A stretch of 64,000 nucleotides of DNA from a bacterium (GCA_004563405.1 SFTH01000015.1:4820-68819); one strand, 5' to 3'; counted from the first letter of the stretch, positions 9,229 to 17,935 are shown. The notes: a model not told the origin generated them from the sequence alone. A program made the numbers and translations.

Positions 9229-10662
9229 TCAAAGGGCGACGTCCATGGCGATTTCCATGGTGGGCTCTGCGTCCGCGCCGCCGGGCGCGACGCTCGCTTC
9301 GACAGCCGGTGCAACGGTCTCCGCCGCCTGCGCGCCGGGCAGCAGCCCGTTGCGCAGCACATAGCTGTCCTCCAGCCAGAGCACATCCTCCTCGCCCAGC
9401 GTGGGCGAAATCTTTGCGATTCCCGCCAGCAGCGTCGCGCCCCGCTCGGGGTCGGAGATCCTGGGCTGGAAGTCGTTGTAGTCCTTGTTGGAGGAAATCA
9501 GCGCCGGAATGATGTCGATGCCCGCGTCCGTGGCCTCGCCGTCGCCGGTCAGGACGAACTTCTGGCGGAAGATCACGCAGTCCTGAATGTAGGGATCGTC
9601 GTTTCCACCGAAACAGAAGTTCCCCAGGCTGGTGATGATGTACTTTCCCTTGTAGCGCTCGATCTCCCCGTAGACGTGGGAGTGATTGCCGATGACGATG
9701 TCCGCGCCCGCGTCGATGAGCGCGCGGCCCATGCGGCGGCAGTAGCTGGACATTTCGTACTGGTGTTCCTTGCCCCAGTGCATGGACACGATGAGCATGT
9801 CGCACTTTTCGTTCGCAGCCTGCACCGCGGAGAGGATGTCCTTCGCCTCAAAGTTCCACTCCGTGAAGCCCAGGGAGCCCACGGTGTAGCCGTTGACCTC
9901 GGTGTAGTACTCCGGGCCGTAGCCGCTGGCGCCGATGCCGGCCTCGGTCAGCGCCTTATAGGTGTCCTTGAAGCCGTCCTCCAGATAGTCCAGCGCATGG
10001 TTGTTGGCCATGTTAGCAATCTCCACGCTCGAACCGGAGAGGATGTTCACATATTCGGGATAGCCCCGGAAGTTGAAGGCCCTGCGGGGGCGCTTGGTGT
10101 TGTGGCTGGTGAGCGGGCCCTCCAGATTGACGATGGTCAGATCGTCCTGGGAAAAGAGATCCCGCACGTTCTGGAAGAAGTAGTCGTAGCCGTATTTGTC
10201 CACATAGGACTTGAAATTGCTGCGCGCGCCGCTGCCCGTGGTGTAGGTGCCCAGCGTGCAGTCTCCAACGGCCGTGATGGTGATGGTCGCGGGCTCACGG
10301 GTGGGATCCGGCGTGGGCGGCGCAACCGCCTGGAAGCGTCCGGGCCGCTCCTCCTCCTGCTGGGGCGCCTGCGTCTCCGGCACGGCCGTGGGCAAGGCGG
10401 TCTCCTCCGGAAGAATCGAAACCGGATCCGGCGTGGGCGTGGCCTGCGCGGACGCGATTTCCACGCTGCCCTCGTCCACATACCAGATGTCGCCGGGCGT
10501 GGTGTAGGTCTGGCGGTTTCCCGCGGGCTGCGCGTTCAGCGCCGCCATCATCAGTATGCCGCAGCCGCACAGCGCGGACAGCACGATGATGCTCAGAGTC
10601 GCGCGGTGATTTCCGGCCCTGCGCCCCCGCCTGCGATTATTCTTGCTCCGATTGTTTTTCAT
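9229..10662 (-). CDS. CapA family metallophosphatase-like protein, membrane-anchored
   Basis: CapA/PgsA-type proteins take part in poly-gamma-glutamate or capsule export in some Firmicutes, but most members are uncharacterised. The likely start, ATG at 10662, gives a very basic N terminus (KNNRSKNNRRRGRR), one membrane helix (ATLSIIVLSALCGCGILMMAAL) and a Pro/Glu-rich external linker. The catalytic-type domain follows, with ITAVGDCTLG (metal-binding Asp), GPLTSH, MANNHALDYLEDG, SMHWGKE and IVIGNHSHV, all conserved in the family. The ATG at 10695 lies too close to a TATAAT at 10703-10708 to be used. No other poly-glutamate synthesis genes are near, so a capsule role is not supported by context. 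Confidence 0.88.
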   Translation of the reverse strand: MKNNRSKNNRRRGRRAGNHRATLSIIVLSALCGCGILMMAALNAQPAGNRQTYTTPGDIWYVDEGSVEIASAQATPTPDPVSILPEETALPTAVPETQAPQQEEERPGRFQAVAPPTPDPTREPATITITAVGDCTLGTYTTGSGARSNFKSYVDKYGYDYFFQNVRDLFSQDDLTIVNLEGPLTSHNTKRPRRAFNFRGYPEYVNILSGSSVEIANMANNHALDYLEDGFKDTYKALTEAGIGASGYGPEYYTEVNGYTVGSLGFTEWNFEAKDILSAVQAANEKCDMLIVSMHWGKEHQYEMSSYCRRMGRALIDAGADIVIGNHSHVYGEIERYKGKYIITSLGNFCFGGNDDPYIQDCVIFRQKFVLTGDGEATDAGIDIIPALISSNKDYNDFQPRISDPERGATLLAGIAKISPTLGEEDVLWLEDSYVLRNGLLPGAQAAETVAPAVEASVAPGGADAEPTMEIAMDVAL

Positions 10663-10702
10663 AGGATTCAAACAGTCCCTTACTGTAAAATTCATTCATT
10701 TT

Positions 10703-10708
10703 ATTATA
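10703..10708 (-). promoter_or_regulatory. -10 element upstream of the CapA-type gene
   Basis: The minus strand reads TATAAT from 10708 to 10703, with no strong -35. It lies after the oadA terminator and before the CapA-type gene, so capA-glnS probably forms its own transcript. Confidence 0.5.
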
Positions 10709-10852
10709 CACACTGCGGCGTTGATATTCCATGAAACGGCGGTTAATTTTGCTCTTAATCCATCTTTTTGTAACAGTTGTTCGCAGCTTCGTAAAGAATT
10801 TCGCGCGGCCGAACCGTCCCGCAGCTCTGCGGCCGACCCGGGATGGAAATCC

Positions 10853-10888
10853 CAAAAAGAGAGAGGCCCGGAGGTTTTCCTCCGGGCC
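10853..10888 (-). terminator. Intrinsic terminator of the decarboxylase operon
   Basis: On the minus strand a perfect 10-bp stem GGCCCGGAGG/CCTCCGGGCC (10888-10879 with 10874-10865) with an AAAA loop is followed by TCTCTCTTTTTGGG. It lies 12 nt after the oadA stop. Confidence 0.85.
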
Positions 10889-10900
10889 CCGTCAGGACAC

Positions 10901-12313
10901 TCAGATGGGCATGGCGTTGTTCTTCTCGTCGCGCACGGAGTTGTCCAGCTTGAGCTGGGACGCCTGACGGGCGATGAAGAACTTCTCCGCGACCTGCGGG
11001 AACAGGGCGTAGGAGAGCACGTCCTCCTCCTGGGTGATGTACTGGCCGATCTCCTTGCGGAACTCGTCCAGATGCTTTGCGCCATAGTTGGGATCGTCCA
11101 CGGGGCGGCAGGTAATGACCTTGCGGTCGCCGATGACCTTCTTGCGAACTTCCTCGTTCACCGGCGCCGGCAGCGTGCCGTACTCGCCGGCCATCAGGCC
11201 CTGGGACTCCTTGGGATTCATCTTGTAGCGCTCGCCGGTGATGACGTTCATCACGGCCTGGGTGCCCACGATCTGAGAGGTGGGGGTGACCAGCGGCGGA
11301 TAGCCGAAGTCCTTGCGCACCCGCGGAACCTCCGCCAGCACCTCGTAGAGCTTGTCGGACTTGCCGGCCTGCTTGAGCTGGTTGATGAGGTTGGAGAGCA
11401 TGCCGCCCGGAACCTGATACTTCAGGGTGTTGACGTCCACCTTCAGAACCTTGGGGTCCAGGATGCCCTGCTCGGTCAGCTTCTGGGCGACGCCGCGGAA
11501 GTGATCGGTGGCCTTGGTCAGCAGATCCAGGTCAATGCCGGTGTCGTACTCGGTGCCGCGCAGGGTGGCGACCAGGGATTCGGTGGCGGGCTGAGCCGTG
11601 CCGTTGCCCATGGGGGACAGCGCGCAGTCCACGATGTCGCATCCCGCCTCGATGGCCTTCAGGTTGACCATGTCGCCGGTACCGGTGGTGTTGTGGGTGT
11701 GCAGGTGCACCAGCGTCTCGGGCTTGAGGGCCTGCTTGAGCTTCTTGACCAGGGAATATGCATCGTAGGGCAACAGCAGGTTCGCCATGTCCTTGATGCA
11801 GATGTTGTCCGCGCCCATCTTCTCCAGCTTCAGGGCCAGCTCAACGAAGTACTCCTCGGTGTGCACCGGGCTGATGGTGTAGGACAGCGCGACCTCGCAG
11901 ATTCCGCCGTACTTCTTGGTGGCTTTGATGCAGGCCTCCAGGTTGCGGGGATCGTTCAGGGCGTCGAAAATGCGGATGACGTCGATGCCGTTCTTGATGG
12001 ACAGGCGGACGAACTCGTCCACCACGTCGTCGGCATAGTGGCGGTAGCCCAGAATGTTCTGGCCGCGGAAGAGCATCTGCAGCTTGGTGTTCGGCAGGGC
12101 CGCCTTCAGCTTGCGCAGGCGCTCCCAGGGATCCTCGTTCAAAAAGCGCAGGCAGCTGTCGAAGGTCGCGCCGCCCCAGCACTCCAGAGAATAATAGCCA
12201 ACCTTGTCCAGCACCTCGCACGCCGGCAGCATGTCCTCGGTGCGCATGCGGGTCGCAGCCTGGGACTGATGGGCGTCGCGAAGGATGGTCTCGGTAATCA
12301 TGACTTTGCCCAT
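10901..12313 (-). CDS. oadA: Oxaloacetate decarboxylase/transcarboxylase alpha (5S-type) subunit without biotin domain
   Basis: This is the carboxyltransferase that moves CO2 between oxaloacetate or pyruvate and biotin. The 470-residue protein has the DRE-TIM-barrel start TETILRDAHQS, the metal-binding HTHNTTGTG, and the C-terminal conserved PYC_OADA domain (PGGMLSNL through VTPTSQIVGTQAV). It ends at DEKNNAMPI and lacks the lysine-bearing biotin domain of classical OadA; that domain is encoded separately at 13899. A GGAGG site precedes the ATG by 8 nt. It is the last gene of the five-gene operon. It equals in architecture the 5S subunit of propionibacterial transcarboxylase. Confidence 0.93.
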   Translation of the reverse strand: MGKVMITETILRDAHQSQAATRMRTEDMLPACEVLDKVGYYSLECWGGATFDSCLRFLNEDPWERLRKLKAALPNTKLQMLFRGQNILGYRHYADDVVDEFVRLSIKNGIDVIRIFDALNDPRNLEACIKATKKYGGICEVALSYTISPVHTEEYFVELALKLEKMGADNICIKDMANLLLPYDAYSLVKKLKQALKPETLVHLHTHNTTGTGDMVNLKAIEAGCDIVDCALSPMGNGTAQPATESLVATLRGTEYDTGIDLDLLTKATDHFRGVAQKLTEQGILDPKVLKVDVNTLKYQVPGGMLSNLINQLKQAGKSDKLYEVLAEVPRVRKDFGYPPLVTPTSQIVGTQAVMNVITGERYKMNPKESQGLMAGEYGTLPAPVNEEVRKKVIGDRKVITCRPVDDPNYGAKHLDEFRKEIGQYITQEEDVLSYALFPQVAEKFFIARQASQLKLDNSVRDEKNNAMPI

Positions 12314-12365
12314 AATGTTTTCCTCCTAGCGTTCAATCGCAAATCAAAAGCTTTCGCGCGGGGCG

Positions 12366-12385
12366 GGGCCTCCCGAAGGAAGCCC
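12366..12385 (-). other. Intercistronic hairpin with TTCG loop between beta and alpha genes
   Basis: On the minus strand GGGCTTCC and GGAGGCCC pair (one T-G wobble) around a TTCG tetraloop, a very stable RNA fold. It lies between the oadB stop and the oadA ribosome site and may protect the upstream mRNA or tune subunit ratio (inference). Confidence 0.5.
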
Positions 12386-12395
12386 CCGTCCGACC

Positions 12396-13868
12396 TTACG
12401 CGAAGAGAGAGATGAACACGCCCGCCGCAACCGCAGAGCCAATGACGCCGGCCACGTTCGGGCCCATGGCGTTCATCAGCAGGAAGTTGCCGGGATCGTA
12501 CTGCTGGCCGACCTTCTGGGACACGCGGGCCGCCATGGGAACGGCGGACACGCCTGCGGAGCCGATCAGCGGGTTGATCTTGCCGCCGGTGAGCTTGTTC
12601 ATCAGCTTGGCCAGCAGCACGCCGCCGGCGGTGCCGCAACCGAAGGCGAACACGCCCAGGACGACGATCTTGATGGTATCCAGGGTCAGGAAGGTGGTGC
12701 CGTTGGTAGTGGCGCCGACCGTCAGACCCAGGAAGATGGTGACGATGTTGCACAGCTCGTTCTGGATGGTCTTGCTCAGACGCTCGACCACGCCGCACAC
12801 GCGGCAGAGGTTGCCGAACATCAGGCAGCCGACCAGGGTGGCCGCGTCAGGCAGCAGCAGGGACACGATGATGGTGACCATGATCGGGAAGATGACCATC
12901 TCGGTGTGGGACACCGGGCGCAGCTGCGGCATGCGGATGACGCGCTCCTTCTGGGTGGTCAGCGCCTTCATGATGGGCGGCTGAATGACCGGAACCAGCG
13001 CCATGTAGGAGTAGGCCGCAACGGCGATCGCGCCCAGCAGGTGGGGCGCAAGCTTCGTAGTGACGAAGATGGCCGTCGGGCCGTCCGCGCCGCCGATGAT
13101 GCCGATGGAGCCGGCCTCCGCGGCGGAGAAGCCCATCAGCTTCGCGCCGATGAAGGTGATGAAGATGCCCAGCTGCGCGGCAGCGCCCAGCAGCAGGCTC
13201 TTCGGGTTGGCGATCAGGGGACCGAAGTCGGTCATCGCGCCGACGCCCATGAAGATGATCGGCGGGAAGATGCCCAGCTTGACGCCCTGGTAGAGGTAGT
13301 ACAGCAGGCCCGCGTTGGAGGTCTGGAGGCTGTACTGCATCATGCCCGCGGCCTCGTTGTAGCGCAGGATGATGTCGTTGGAATCCTTGCCCAGCGCCTC
13401 GGCGGCCACGGCCGCGTCGTGCAGGGTCTCGTAGAAGGTGTACTTCACATGATCCATCATGCCCGCCGCCGGCAAGTTCGCCAGCAGCATGCCGAAGGCG
13501 ATGGGCAGCAGCAGCAGGGGCTCGAACTGCTTCACGATCGCCAGATACAGAAGCAGGCAGGCCACCGCGATCATGGCGTAGTTGCGCCATTCAAATCCGT
13601 TCTCGGTGAAGCTCTTGGCAAAACCGGTGGACTGGACGATGCGCTTCAGGCCCTGAAGCACATTGATTTCGGGATCCTTGGACGCCGTGCTGGCCTCCTC
13701 CACGGACGCCGCGACTTCCTCGGGATCGGTCACCTCGCGCACCATGTACTCGGTGGCGGGGGCCTCGCCCGCAGCCGTCTCCGCAAACGCCCATACGGTC
13801 AGCAGGGACATAAGGATCAGCAGGCACACAAAGGCGCGCGTGCCACGAACCTTTTTCAGTTTGAACAT
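12396..13868 (-). CDS. oadB: Na+-translocating decarboxylase beta subunit
   Basis: The beta subunit is the integral membrane part that decarboxylates carboxybiotin and exports Na+. At 490 residues it is longer than usual: an N-terminal signal-like helix (VCLLILMSLLTVWAFAETAA) and about 80 extra residues precede the family core. The core keeps GIIGGADGPTAIF, with the aspartate implicated in Na+ coupling, and the C-terminal NFLLMNAMGPNVAGVIGSAV. GGAGGG lies 7 nt before the ATG. It sits between the biotin carrier and alpha genes. The same family includes MmdB and GcdB, so the substrate cannot be read from this subunit. Confidence 0.94.
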   Translation of the reverse strand: MFKLKKVRGTRAFVCLLILMSLLTVWAFAETAAGEAPATEYMVREVTDPEEVAASVEEASTASKDPEINVLQGLKRIVQSTGFAKSFTENGFEWRNYAMIAVACLLLYLAIVKQFEPLLLLPIAFGMLLANLPAAGMMDHVKYTFYETLHDAAVAAEALGKDSNDIILRYNEAAGMMQYSLQTSNAGLLYYLYQGVKLGIFPPIIFMGVGAMTDFGPLIANPKSLLLGAAAQLGIFITFIGAKLMGFSAAEAGSIGIIGGADGPTAIFVTTKLAPHLLGAIAVAAYSYMALVPVIQPPIMKALTTQKERVIRMPQLRPVSHTEMVIFPIMVTIIVSLLLPDAATLVGCLMFGNLCRVCGVVERLSKTIQNELCNIVTIFLGLTVGATTNGTTFLTLDTIKIVVLGVFAFGCGTAGGVLLAKLMNKLTGGKINPLIGSAGVSAVPMAARVSQKVGQQYDPGNFLLMNAMGPNVAGVIGSAVAAGVFISLFA

Positions 13869-13898
13869 TCGTTAACCCTCCTTGCCGTTTCCAGGCAA

Positions 13899-14306
13899 TC
13901 AGTTCAGGGAAACGAGCAGGTCGCCGGTGTTCACGGAAGCGCCCTTGGTCACGTTCACGGAAGCCACGACGCCATCGCGGGGCGCCATGATTTCATTTTC
14001 CATCTTCATGGCCTCAAGAACGACGAGCACGTCGCCCTTCTTCACGGACTGGCCGTTCGCAACCTTCACGTCGTTGATGGTACCGGGCATCGGAGCCTTG
14101 ACGGCCTCGGCGCCGGCGGGAGCGGCTGCGGCAGCGGGGGCAGGAGCGGCGGCCTTCGGCGCGGCGGCGGGAGCCGGAGCGGCGACAGAGGCGGGCGCGG
14201 CGACGGGAGCAGCGACGGGAGCGGCAGCAAACACGGGCGCGCCGCCGATTTCTTCAACTTCGACTTCGTAGGACTGGCCATTGACGGTAATCGCAAACTT
14301 GCGCAT
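13899..14306 (-). CDS. Biotin carboxyl carrier protein of the decarboxylase
   Basis: This 135-residue protein carries biotin on Lys101 in the motif EAMKMEN and swings it between the carboxyltransferases and the membrane subunits. An N-terminal strand (MRKFAITVNGQSYEVEVEEI) is joined to the biotinyl domain (about residues 69-135) by a long Ala/Pro linker (23-68), typical of MmdD, GcdC and 1.3S subunits. A GGAGG site lies upstream. Its place between gamma and beta genes supports membership of the decarboxylase rather than acetyl-CoA carboxylase; no biotin carboxylase gene is nearby. Confidence 0.94.
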   Translation of the reverse strand: MRKFAITVNGQSYEVEVEEIGGAPVFAAAPVAAPVAAPASVAAPAPAAAPKAAAPAPAAAAAPAGAEAVKAPMPGTINDVKVANGQSVKKGDVLVVLEAMKMENEIMAPRDGVVASVNVTKGASVNTGDLLVSLN

Positions 14307-14351
14307 GATGTTTTCCTCCTAAATCTTCAATCAATTGAAAGCGAATGTCCG

Positions 14352-14374
14352 TCCGGCGCGCTTCACGCGCCGGA
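14352..14374 (-). other. Intercistronic hairpin between gamma and biotin carrier genes
   Basis: TCCGGCGCG at 14352-14360 pairs perfectly with CGCGCCGGA at 14366-14374 around a 5-nt loop. Like the one between beta and alpha genes it has no T run, so it may stabilise mRNA segments or adjust expression. Confidence 0.5.
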
Positions 14375-14381
14375 GCGCGGC

Positions 14382-14750
14382 TCAGAAGTGGTAAATCTGC
14401 TCGCTGCGGGCGGCCGAATTCCAGCCGTTCACGCGGCGAACCTTGCGAACCACGAGGTTCTTGCCGGAGTTGTCAAAGGCGGCGATGGCTGCGGCGATCA
14501 CGGCGATCAGCTGCGCGTCGTCCACGGCGGGCGCTTCCTCGACAACGGGCGCTTCGACGACCGGCGCGGGCGCGGGCGCAGCGGCGGCAGCCGCGGCGGC
14601 CTTCTTCGCCTCCGCGCGTCCAACGAGCTTCTGAATCAGCTTGCCCAGAGCCCACACGAACGCGATCAGGATGGTCAGCATCACGAAGACGACCGCGATG
14701 CCGATGACCGCAACCATCAGGCCGTAGAGCACAGGATTGGTATTATTCAT
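14382..14750 (-). CDS. Decarboxylase gamma (OadG/MmdC-like) subunit
   Basis: The small gamma subunit anchors the soluble carboxyltransferase to the membrane beta subunit. The 122-residue protein has one N-terminal helix (LYGLMVAVIGIAVVFVMLTILIAFVW), an Ala/Pro/Glu linker and a short C-terminal segment (VRKVRRVNGWNSAARSEQIYHF) that probably docks to the carboxyltransferase. Its ribosome site overlaps the stop codon of the upstream mmdA-like gene (TAAGGAGG), so the two are translationally coupled. Sequence conservation in this family is low; the call leans on size, topology and operon position. Confidence 0.87.
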   Translation of the reverse strand: MNNTNPVLYGLMVAVIGIAVVFVMLTILIAFVWALGKLIQKLVGRAEAKKAAAAAAAAPAPAPVVEAPVVEEAPAVDDAQLIAVIAAAIAAFDNSGKNLVVRKVRRVNGWNSAARSEQIYHF

Positions 14751-14762
14751 TCCCCTGCCTCC

Positions 14763-16238
14763 TTAAAGCGGCATGTTGCCGTGCTTCTTGGCGGGCTTGG
14801 CGTCGCGCTTGCCGGCGAGCATCTCCAGCGCGGCCGCGATCATCTGGCGGGTCTGCGCAGGCTCGATCACATCGTCCACATAGCCCTGCTTGGCGGCGTT
14901 CACGCCGTCCGCAACATCCTCAACATATCTCTGCTCCAGCTCCGCGCGCTTGGCGTAGGGATCCTCGGCAGCCTTCATCTCATCCGCGTAGTTCAGCTGC
15001 GCGGCGATCTTCGGAGTGACGGCGCTGATGCAGGCGCCCGGCCAGGCGTAGACCACATCCGCGGCGGCGCGGGAGGCCAGGGCGGCGTAGCCCATGCCCA
15101 CGGCATTGCCGGCGATCAGGGCGACGCGGGGCGTGGTGGCCTCGGCGTAGGCGAACATCAGCTGCGCGCCCGCGCGGCTCAGCTCGCCCTGGGGAGCGGC
15201 GCTGATCTTCATGCCCATGGAATCCACAACGGTGATCACCGGAATGGAGAAGCAGTCGCAGAAGGTCACGAAGCGGGCAGCCTTCTTGGAGCCGTAGACC
15301 GTCAGACGGCCCTCGTCCTTGCCGGCCTGGTTTGCCACGAAGCCCACGGTGGTGCCGCCGACCTTGGCGATGGCGGTGACCATGGACGGGGCAAAATCGG
15401 CGCCCAGCTCGATGATTTCGTTCATGTCGGCCACGCGGGTCAGCAGATCGCGCACGTCCTCCAGGCCCTGGATGGCGTTCAGATCGCCCAGCTCGCGGTT
15501 GACGTCGTCGGCGCAGAAGCCCTCGGCGTCGGCCATGTTGTTCGCGGGGAGCATCGAGACGACCTTGCGGGCCAGGGCGATGGCTTCCTCGTCGGATTCG
15601 GCGGTCAGGTGCGCCATGCCGGACTTCACGCTGGCCTGCGCGCCCGCGAGCGCCTCCATGTCAACTTCCTTGCCGGCCACAGCGGAAACCACCATGGGGC
15701 CGTTGACGAACAGCGCGCCGTTCTTGCTCATGACGGTCACATCGCTCATGCCGGCGATGGCGGAGGCGATGCCGCCGCAGGGGCCCAGCACCAGGGCAAT
15801 CTGCGGCACCACGCCGGAGATCGCGTTGGTCTTGGCGGCCATCTGCGCGTAGGCGTTCATGGCGTCAATGCCCTCGTCCAGGCGCGCGCCTGCGGTATCC
15901 AGAATGGCGACGACCGGGGCGCCGGTCTTCTCGGCCAGATCCATCACCTTGCAGACCTTGCGTGCATGGGCCGCGCCCACGGAGCCGCCGCGAACGGTGA
16001 AATCCTGCGCATATACATAAACAGGACTGCCGTTGATCAGGCCGTAGCCGGTGACAACGCCGGCCTCGGAGTTCAGCACATCCAGCTCGACAAAGCTTGC
16101 GGCGTCCAGCAGCAGGCCGATGCGCTCTCTCGCGATGAGCTTGCCGGCCTTCTTCTGCTGAGCGCAAAGCTCCGGGTCGCCCTTCAGGATCGCCAGCTTG
16201 CGCTCACGAACCACGGGCAGATTGCGTTCAACATTCAT
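14763..16238 (-). CDS. mmdA: Acyl-CoA carboxyltransferase, methylmalonyl-CoA decarboxylase alpha-like
   Basis: This crotonase-fold carboxyltransferase exchanges CO2 between an acyl-CoA (propionyl/methylmalonyl-CoA is the usual partner) and biotin. The start at 16238 follows GGAGGG by 6 nt, giving 491 residues; an upstream in-frame ATG at 16298 lacks a ribosome site. Visible segments include ARERIGLLLD near the N terminus, GGSVGAAHARKVCKVMDLA, GPCGGIASAIAGMSD, and the second-half oxyanion region ITVVDSMGMK...AYAEATTPRVALIAGNAVGMGYAA. It opens the five-gene operon. Glutaconyl-CoA or malonyl-CoA specificity cannot be excluded from sequence. Confidence 0.93.
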   Translation of the reverse strand: MNVERNLPVVRERKLAILKGDPELCAQQKKAGKLIARERIGLLLDAASFVELDVLNSEAGVVTGYGLINGSPVYVYAQDFTVRGGSVGAAHARKVCKVMDLAEKTGAPVVAILDTAGARLDEGIDAMNAYAQMAAKTNAISGVVPQIALVLGPCGGIASAIAGMSDVTVMSKNGALFVNGPMVVSAVAGKEVDMEALAGAQASVKSGMAHLTAESDEEAIALARKVVSMLPANNMADAEGFCADDVNRELGDLNAIQGLEDVRDLLTRVADMNEIIELGADFAPSMVTAIAKVGGTTVGFVANQAGKDEGRLTVYGSKKAARFVTFCDCFSIPVITVVDSMGMKISAAPQGELSRAGAQLMFAYAEATTPRVALIAGNAVGMGYAALASRAAADVVYAWPGACISAVTPKIAAQLNYADEMKAAEDPYAKRAELEQRYVEDVADGVNAAKQGYVDDVIEPAQTRQMIAAALEMLAGKRDAKPAKKHGNMPL

Positions 16239-16447
16239 ATTTTTCCCTCCATGCTGCAAAATGTATCGAAAAAAACCAATGGAACCCAAATTCAACATTC
16301 TATATTTAGTCCCGGATTCCTCCCATATATTGCGTTAAATTTAGGAACCCGCGTCAAGTGTGACCAAAGATGGGCGAATGCTTCCGGAAAAGCTCCTTCC
16401 GGGCGGGAATTCGTCACATTGTTGTCTTTGTGGTTTTCTGCCGCTTC

Positions 16448-16456
16448 TGATATAAT
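16448..16456 (+). promoter_or_regulatory. Extended -10 promoter for the zinc-knuckle membrane protein
   Basis: TGA-TATAAT at 16448-16456 is an extended -10; TTGTGG at 16428-16433 could serve as a weak -35. It lies in the divergent region shared with mmdA, whose own promoter is not clear. Confidence 0.65.
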
Positions 16457-16500
16457 AGATGTGTACAACCAGAATTCGACCTGTCTGAAAGGTGAAACAC

Positions 16501-17922
16501 ATGCAGGAAGTTCTTCATGCCAACGGCTTCAATCCCGCGTCCCGCATTCATTTTGCACACGGGCGCGACTATATGATGCGCTCCGAGAAGCGCGGCGGCT
16601 CGGGCTCCTCCCACCGCCCCTCCTCCGCGCCCGGCAGACGGCCGCCCCGGCGGCGCAAGCGCGCGGGCTTCTTCTACAAGCTCATGACGGTGTTGCTCCT
16701 GCTGGTGCTCTGGCCCGTGGGCCTGATGCTGCTCTGGCGGCGCAAGCTCCGCTGGGGCGTGGCCACGAAGCTGCTCGCCAGCATCGTAACCCTCGCAGCC
16801 TGCGTGGTGCTCATCGGCTTCGCGTTGACGGTCAACACCGGAAACGAGCGCTACACCGCCATGCAGGACAGCGTAAACAGCTTCCTGGACACCGCCGCGG
16901 ACGCGCTGATTGACGCGGGCGGCGTGGTGGGCGAAAAGGCCGTCCAGGTCTGGGACGGTGCGAGCGACTTTGCCGAAGCGCTCTGGGACGGCGGCAAAAT
17001 CCACCTGGCCAACGGCATTGACTGGGGCGTAACCCAGTCGCAGAAGCTGAAAATTGCCGTGAACTCCCTCCTTCATTCCGGAGATGAAGGCGCGCCGGAG
17101 GGCGGCGCCTCCCCCGCTCCGGATGCGGAAGAACCCAAAGCGCCGGATTCCTCCGACCAGCCCACGCAGGCGCCCACCAGCGCGCCGGTCGTGGAGGTTC
17201 ACGTCGGCGCGGAGGATGAATCCCTGCCCATCTACATTCCCGAGGTCGCACCGGACGCGACTCTGGGCCGCCCCGTCGTCGAGGGCCTGCTCCTGAGAAG
17301 CGCCGTGCTGGAGGAGGGGGCGCTGCCCACGCCGGAGCCGACCCCCGAACCCACGCCCGAACCGCTGATCTTCTCCGTAAAGAGCGCCTCCCAGGCGACG
17401 GTCTACTGCTTCGACAGCAGCAAATTCTACCACATGGCCACAAATTGCGGCTCCATGAAGAGCGCGCCCGCCCATACTCTCGGAGAGGCCGTCGCAAGCG
17501 GCCACACCAGCTGCAACGGCTGCAAGTCCCCGGACGCGTCCCTCCTGGAGGAGGAATTCATCGTCTGGCTGGATGGAAGCGGAACCGCCCACCTCAGCGA
17601 CGAGTGTCCGGCCTTCAGCGGATCCTGGAAGCTGAGCAGTGCCCGGGACGCCATTGACAGCGGTGCCGCCGCCTGCGCGGAGTGCGACGCGGAGCGCTAC
17701 CTCGCCGCCATCGCCGCGGGCGGAGACGTGACGGTCACGGATCCCGACGCCGAACCCACGCCGGAGCCGACGGAGGAACCCACGCCGGAACCGACGGAAG
17801 AACCCACGCCGGAGCCGACCGATAAACCCACGCCGGAGCCGACCGGGACGCCCGAGGCCAAAGCCACGACGGTTCCAACTCTGAAACCCGCCGGAAAGGC
17901 CACGGCAAATCCGGCCGCATGA
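16501..17922 (+). CDS. Membrane-anchored protein with two putative Zn-knuckle repeats, function unknown
   Basis: I do not recognise a named family over the full length. The start at 16501 has AAAGGTG 6 nt upstream. A basic N terminus (PPRRRKRAGFFYK) is followed by two close membrane helices (about residues 62-77 and 90-110), then a long external region. Two copies of a YHxxxC...A...G...CxxC-type module are visible: FYHMATNCGSMKSA...HTSCNGCK, and AHLSDECPAFSG...AACAECD, which would bind metal like small Ada-type or competence-associated knuckles. Between and after them lie Pro/Thr/Glu repeats (TPEPTEEP), ending in an Ala-rich tail, a design often used to span peptidoglycan. It has its own promoter and terminator. 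Confidence 0.75.
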   Translation: MQEVLHANGFNPASRIHFAHGRDYMMRSEKRGGSGSSHRPSSAPGRRPPRRRKRAGFFYKLMTVLLLLVLWPVGLMLLWRRKLRWGVATKLLASIVTLAACVVLIGFALTVNTGNERYTAMQDSVNSFLDTAADALIDAGGVVGEKAVQVWDGASDFAEALWDGGKIHLANGIDWGVTQSQKLKIAVNSLLHSGDEGAPEGGASPAPDAEEPKAPDSSDQPTQAPTSAPVVEVHVGAEDESLPIYIPEVAPDATLGRPVVEGLLLRSAVLEEGALPTPEPTPEPTPEPLIFSVKSASQATVYCFDSSKFYHMATNCGSMKSAPAHTLGEAVASGHTSCNGCKSPDASLLEEEFIVWLDGSGTAHLSDECPAFSGSWKLSSARDAIDSGAAACAECDAERYLAAIAAGGDVTVTDPDAEPTPEPTEEPTPEPTEEPTPEPTDKPTPEPTGTPEAKATTVPTLKPAGKATANPAA

Positions 17923-17935
17923 CACAAAGCTGCAT

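Noticed and set aside
10637..10855. Possible small gene overlapping the CapA-type start on the minus strand
   Set aside because: It spans the TATAAT at 10703-10708 and overlaps the capA start in another frame, with no ribosome site.
14763..16238. Acetyl-CoA carboxylase carboxyltransferase subunit
   Set aside because: No biotin carboxylase gene is near and the neighbours are membrane beta and gamma pump subunits, which favours a decarboxylase.
13000..16900. Open frame of over 1300 codons on the plus strand opposite the decarboxylase operon
   Set aside because: It is antisense to five well-supported genes with their own ribosome sites; its His/Gly/Ala/Arg-rich composition is that of a reverse-strand shadow in high-GC DNA.
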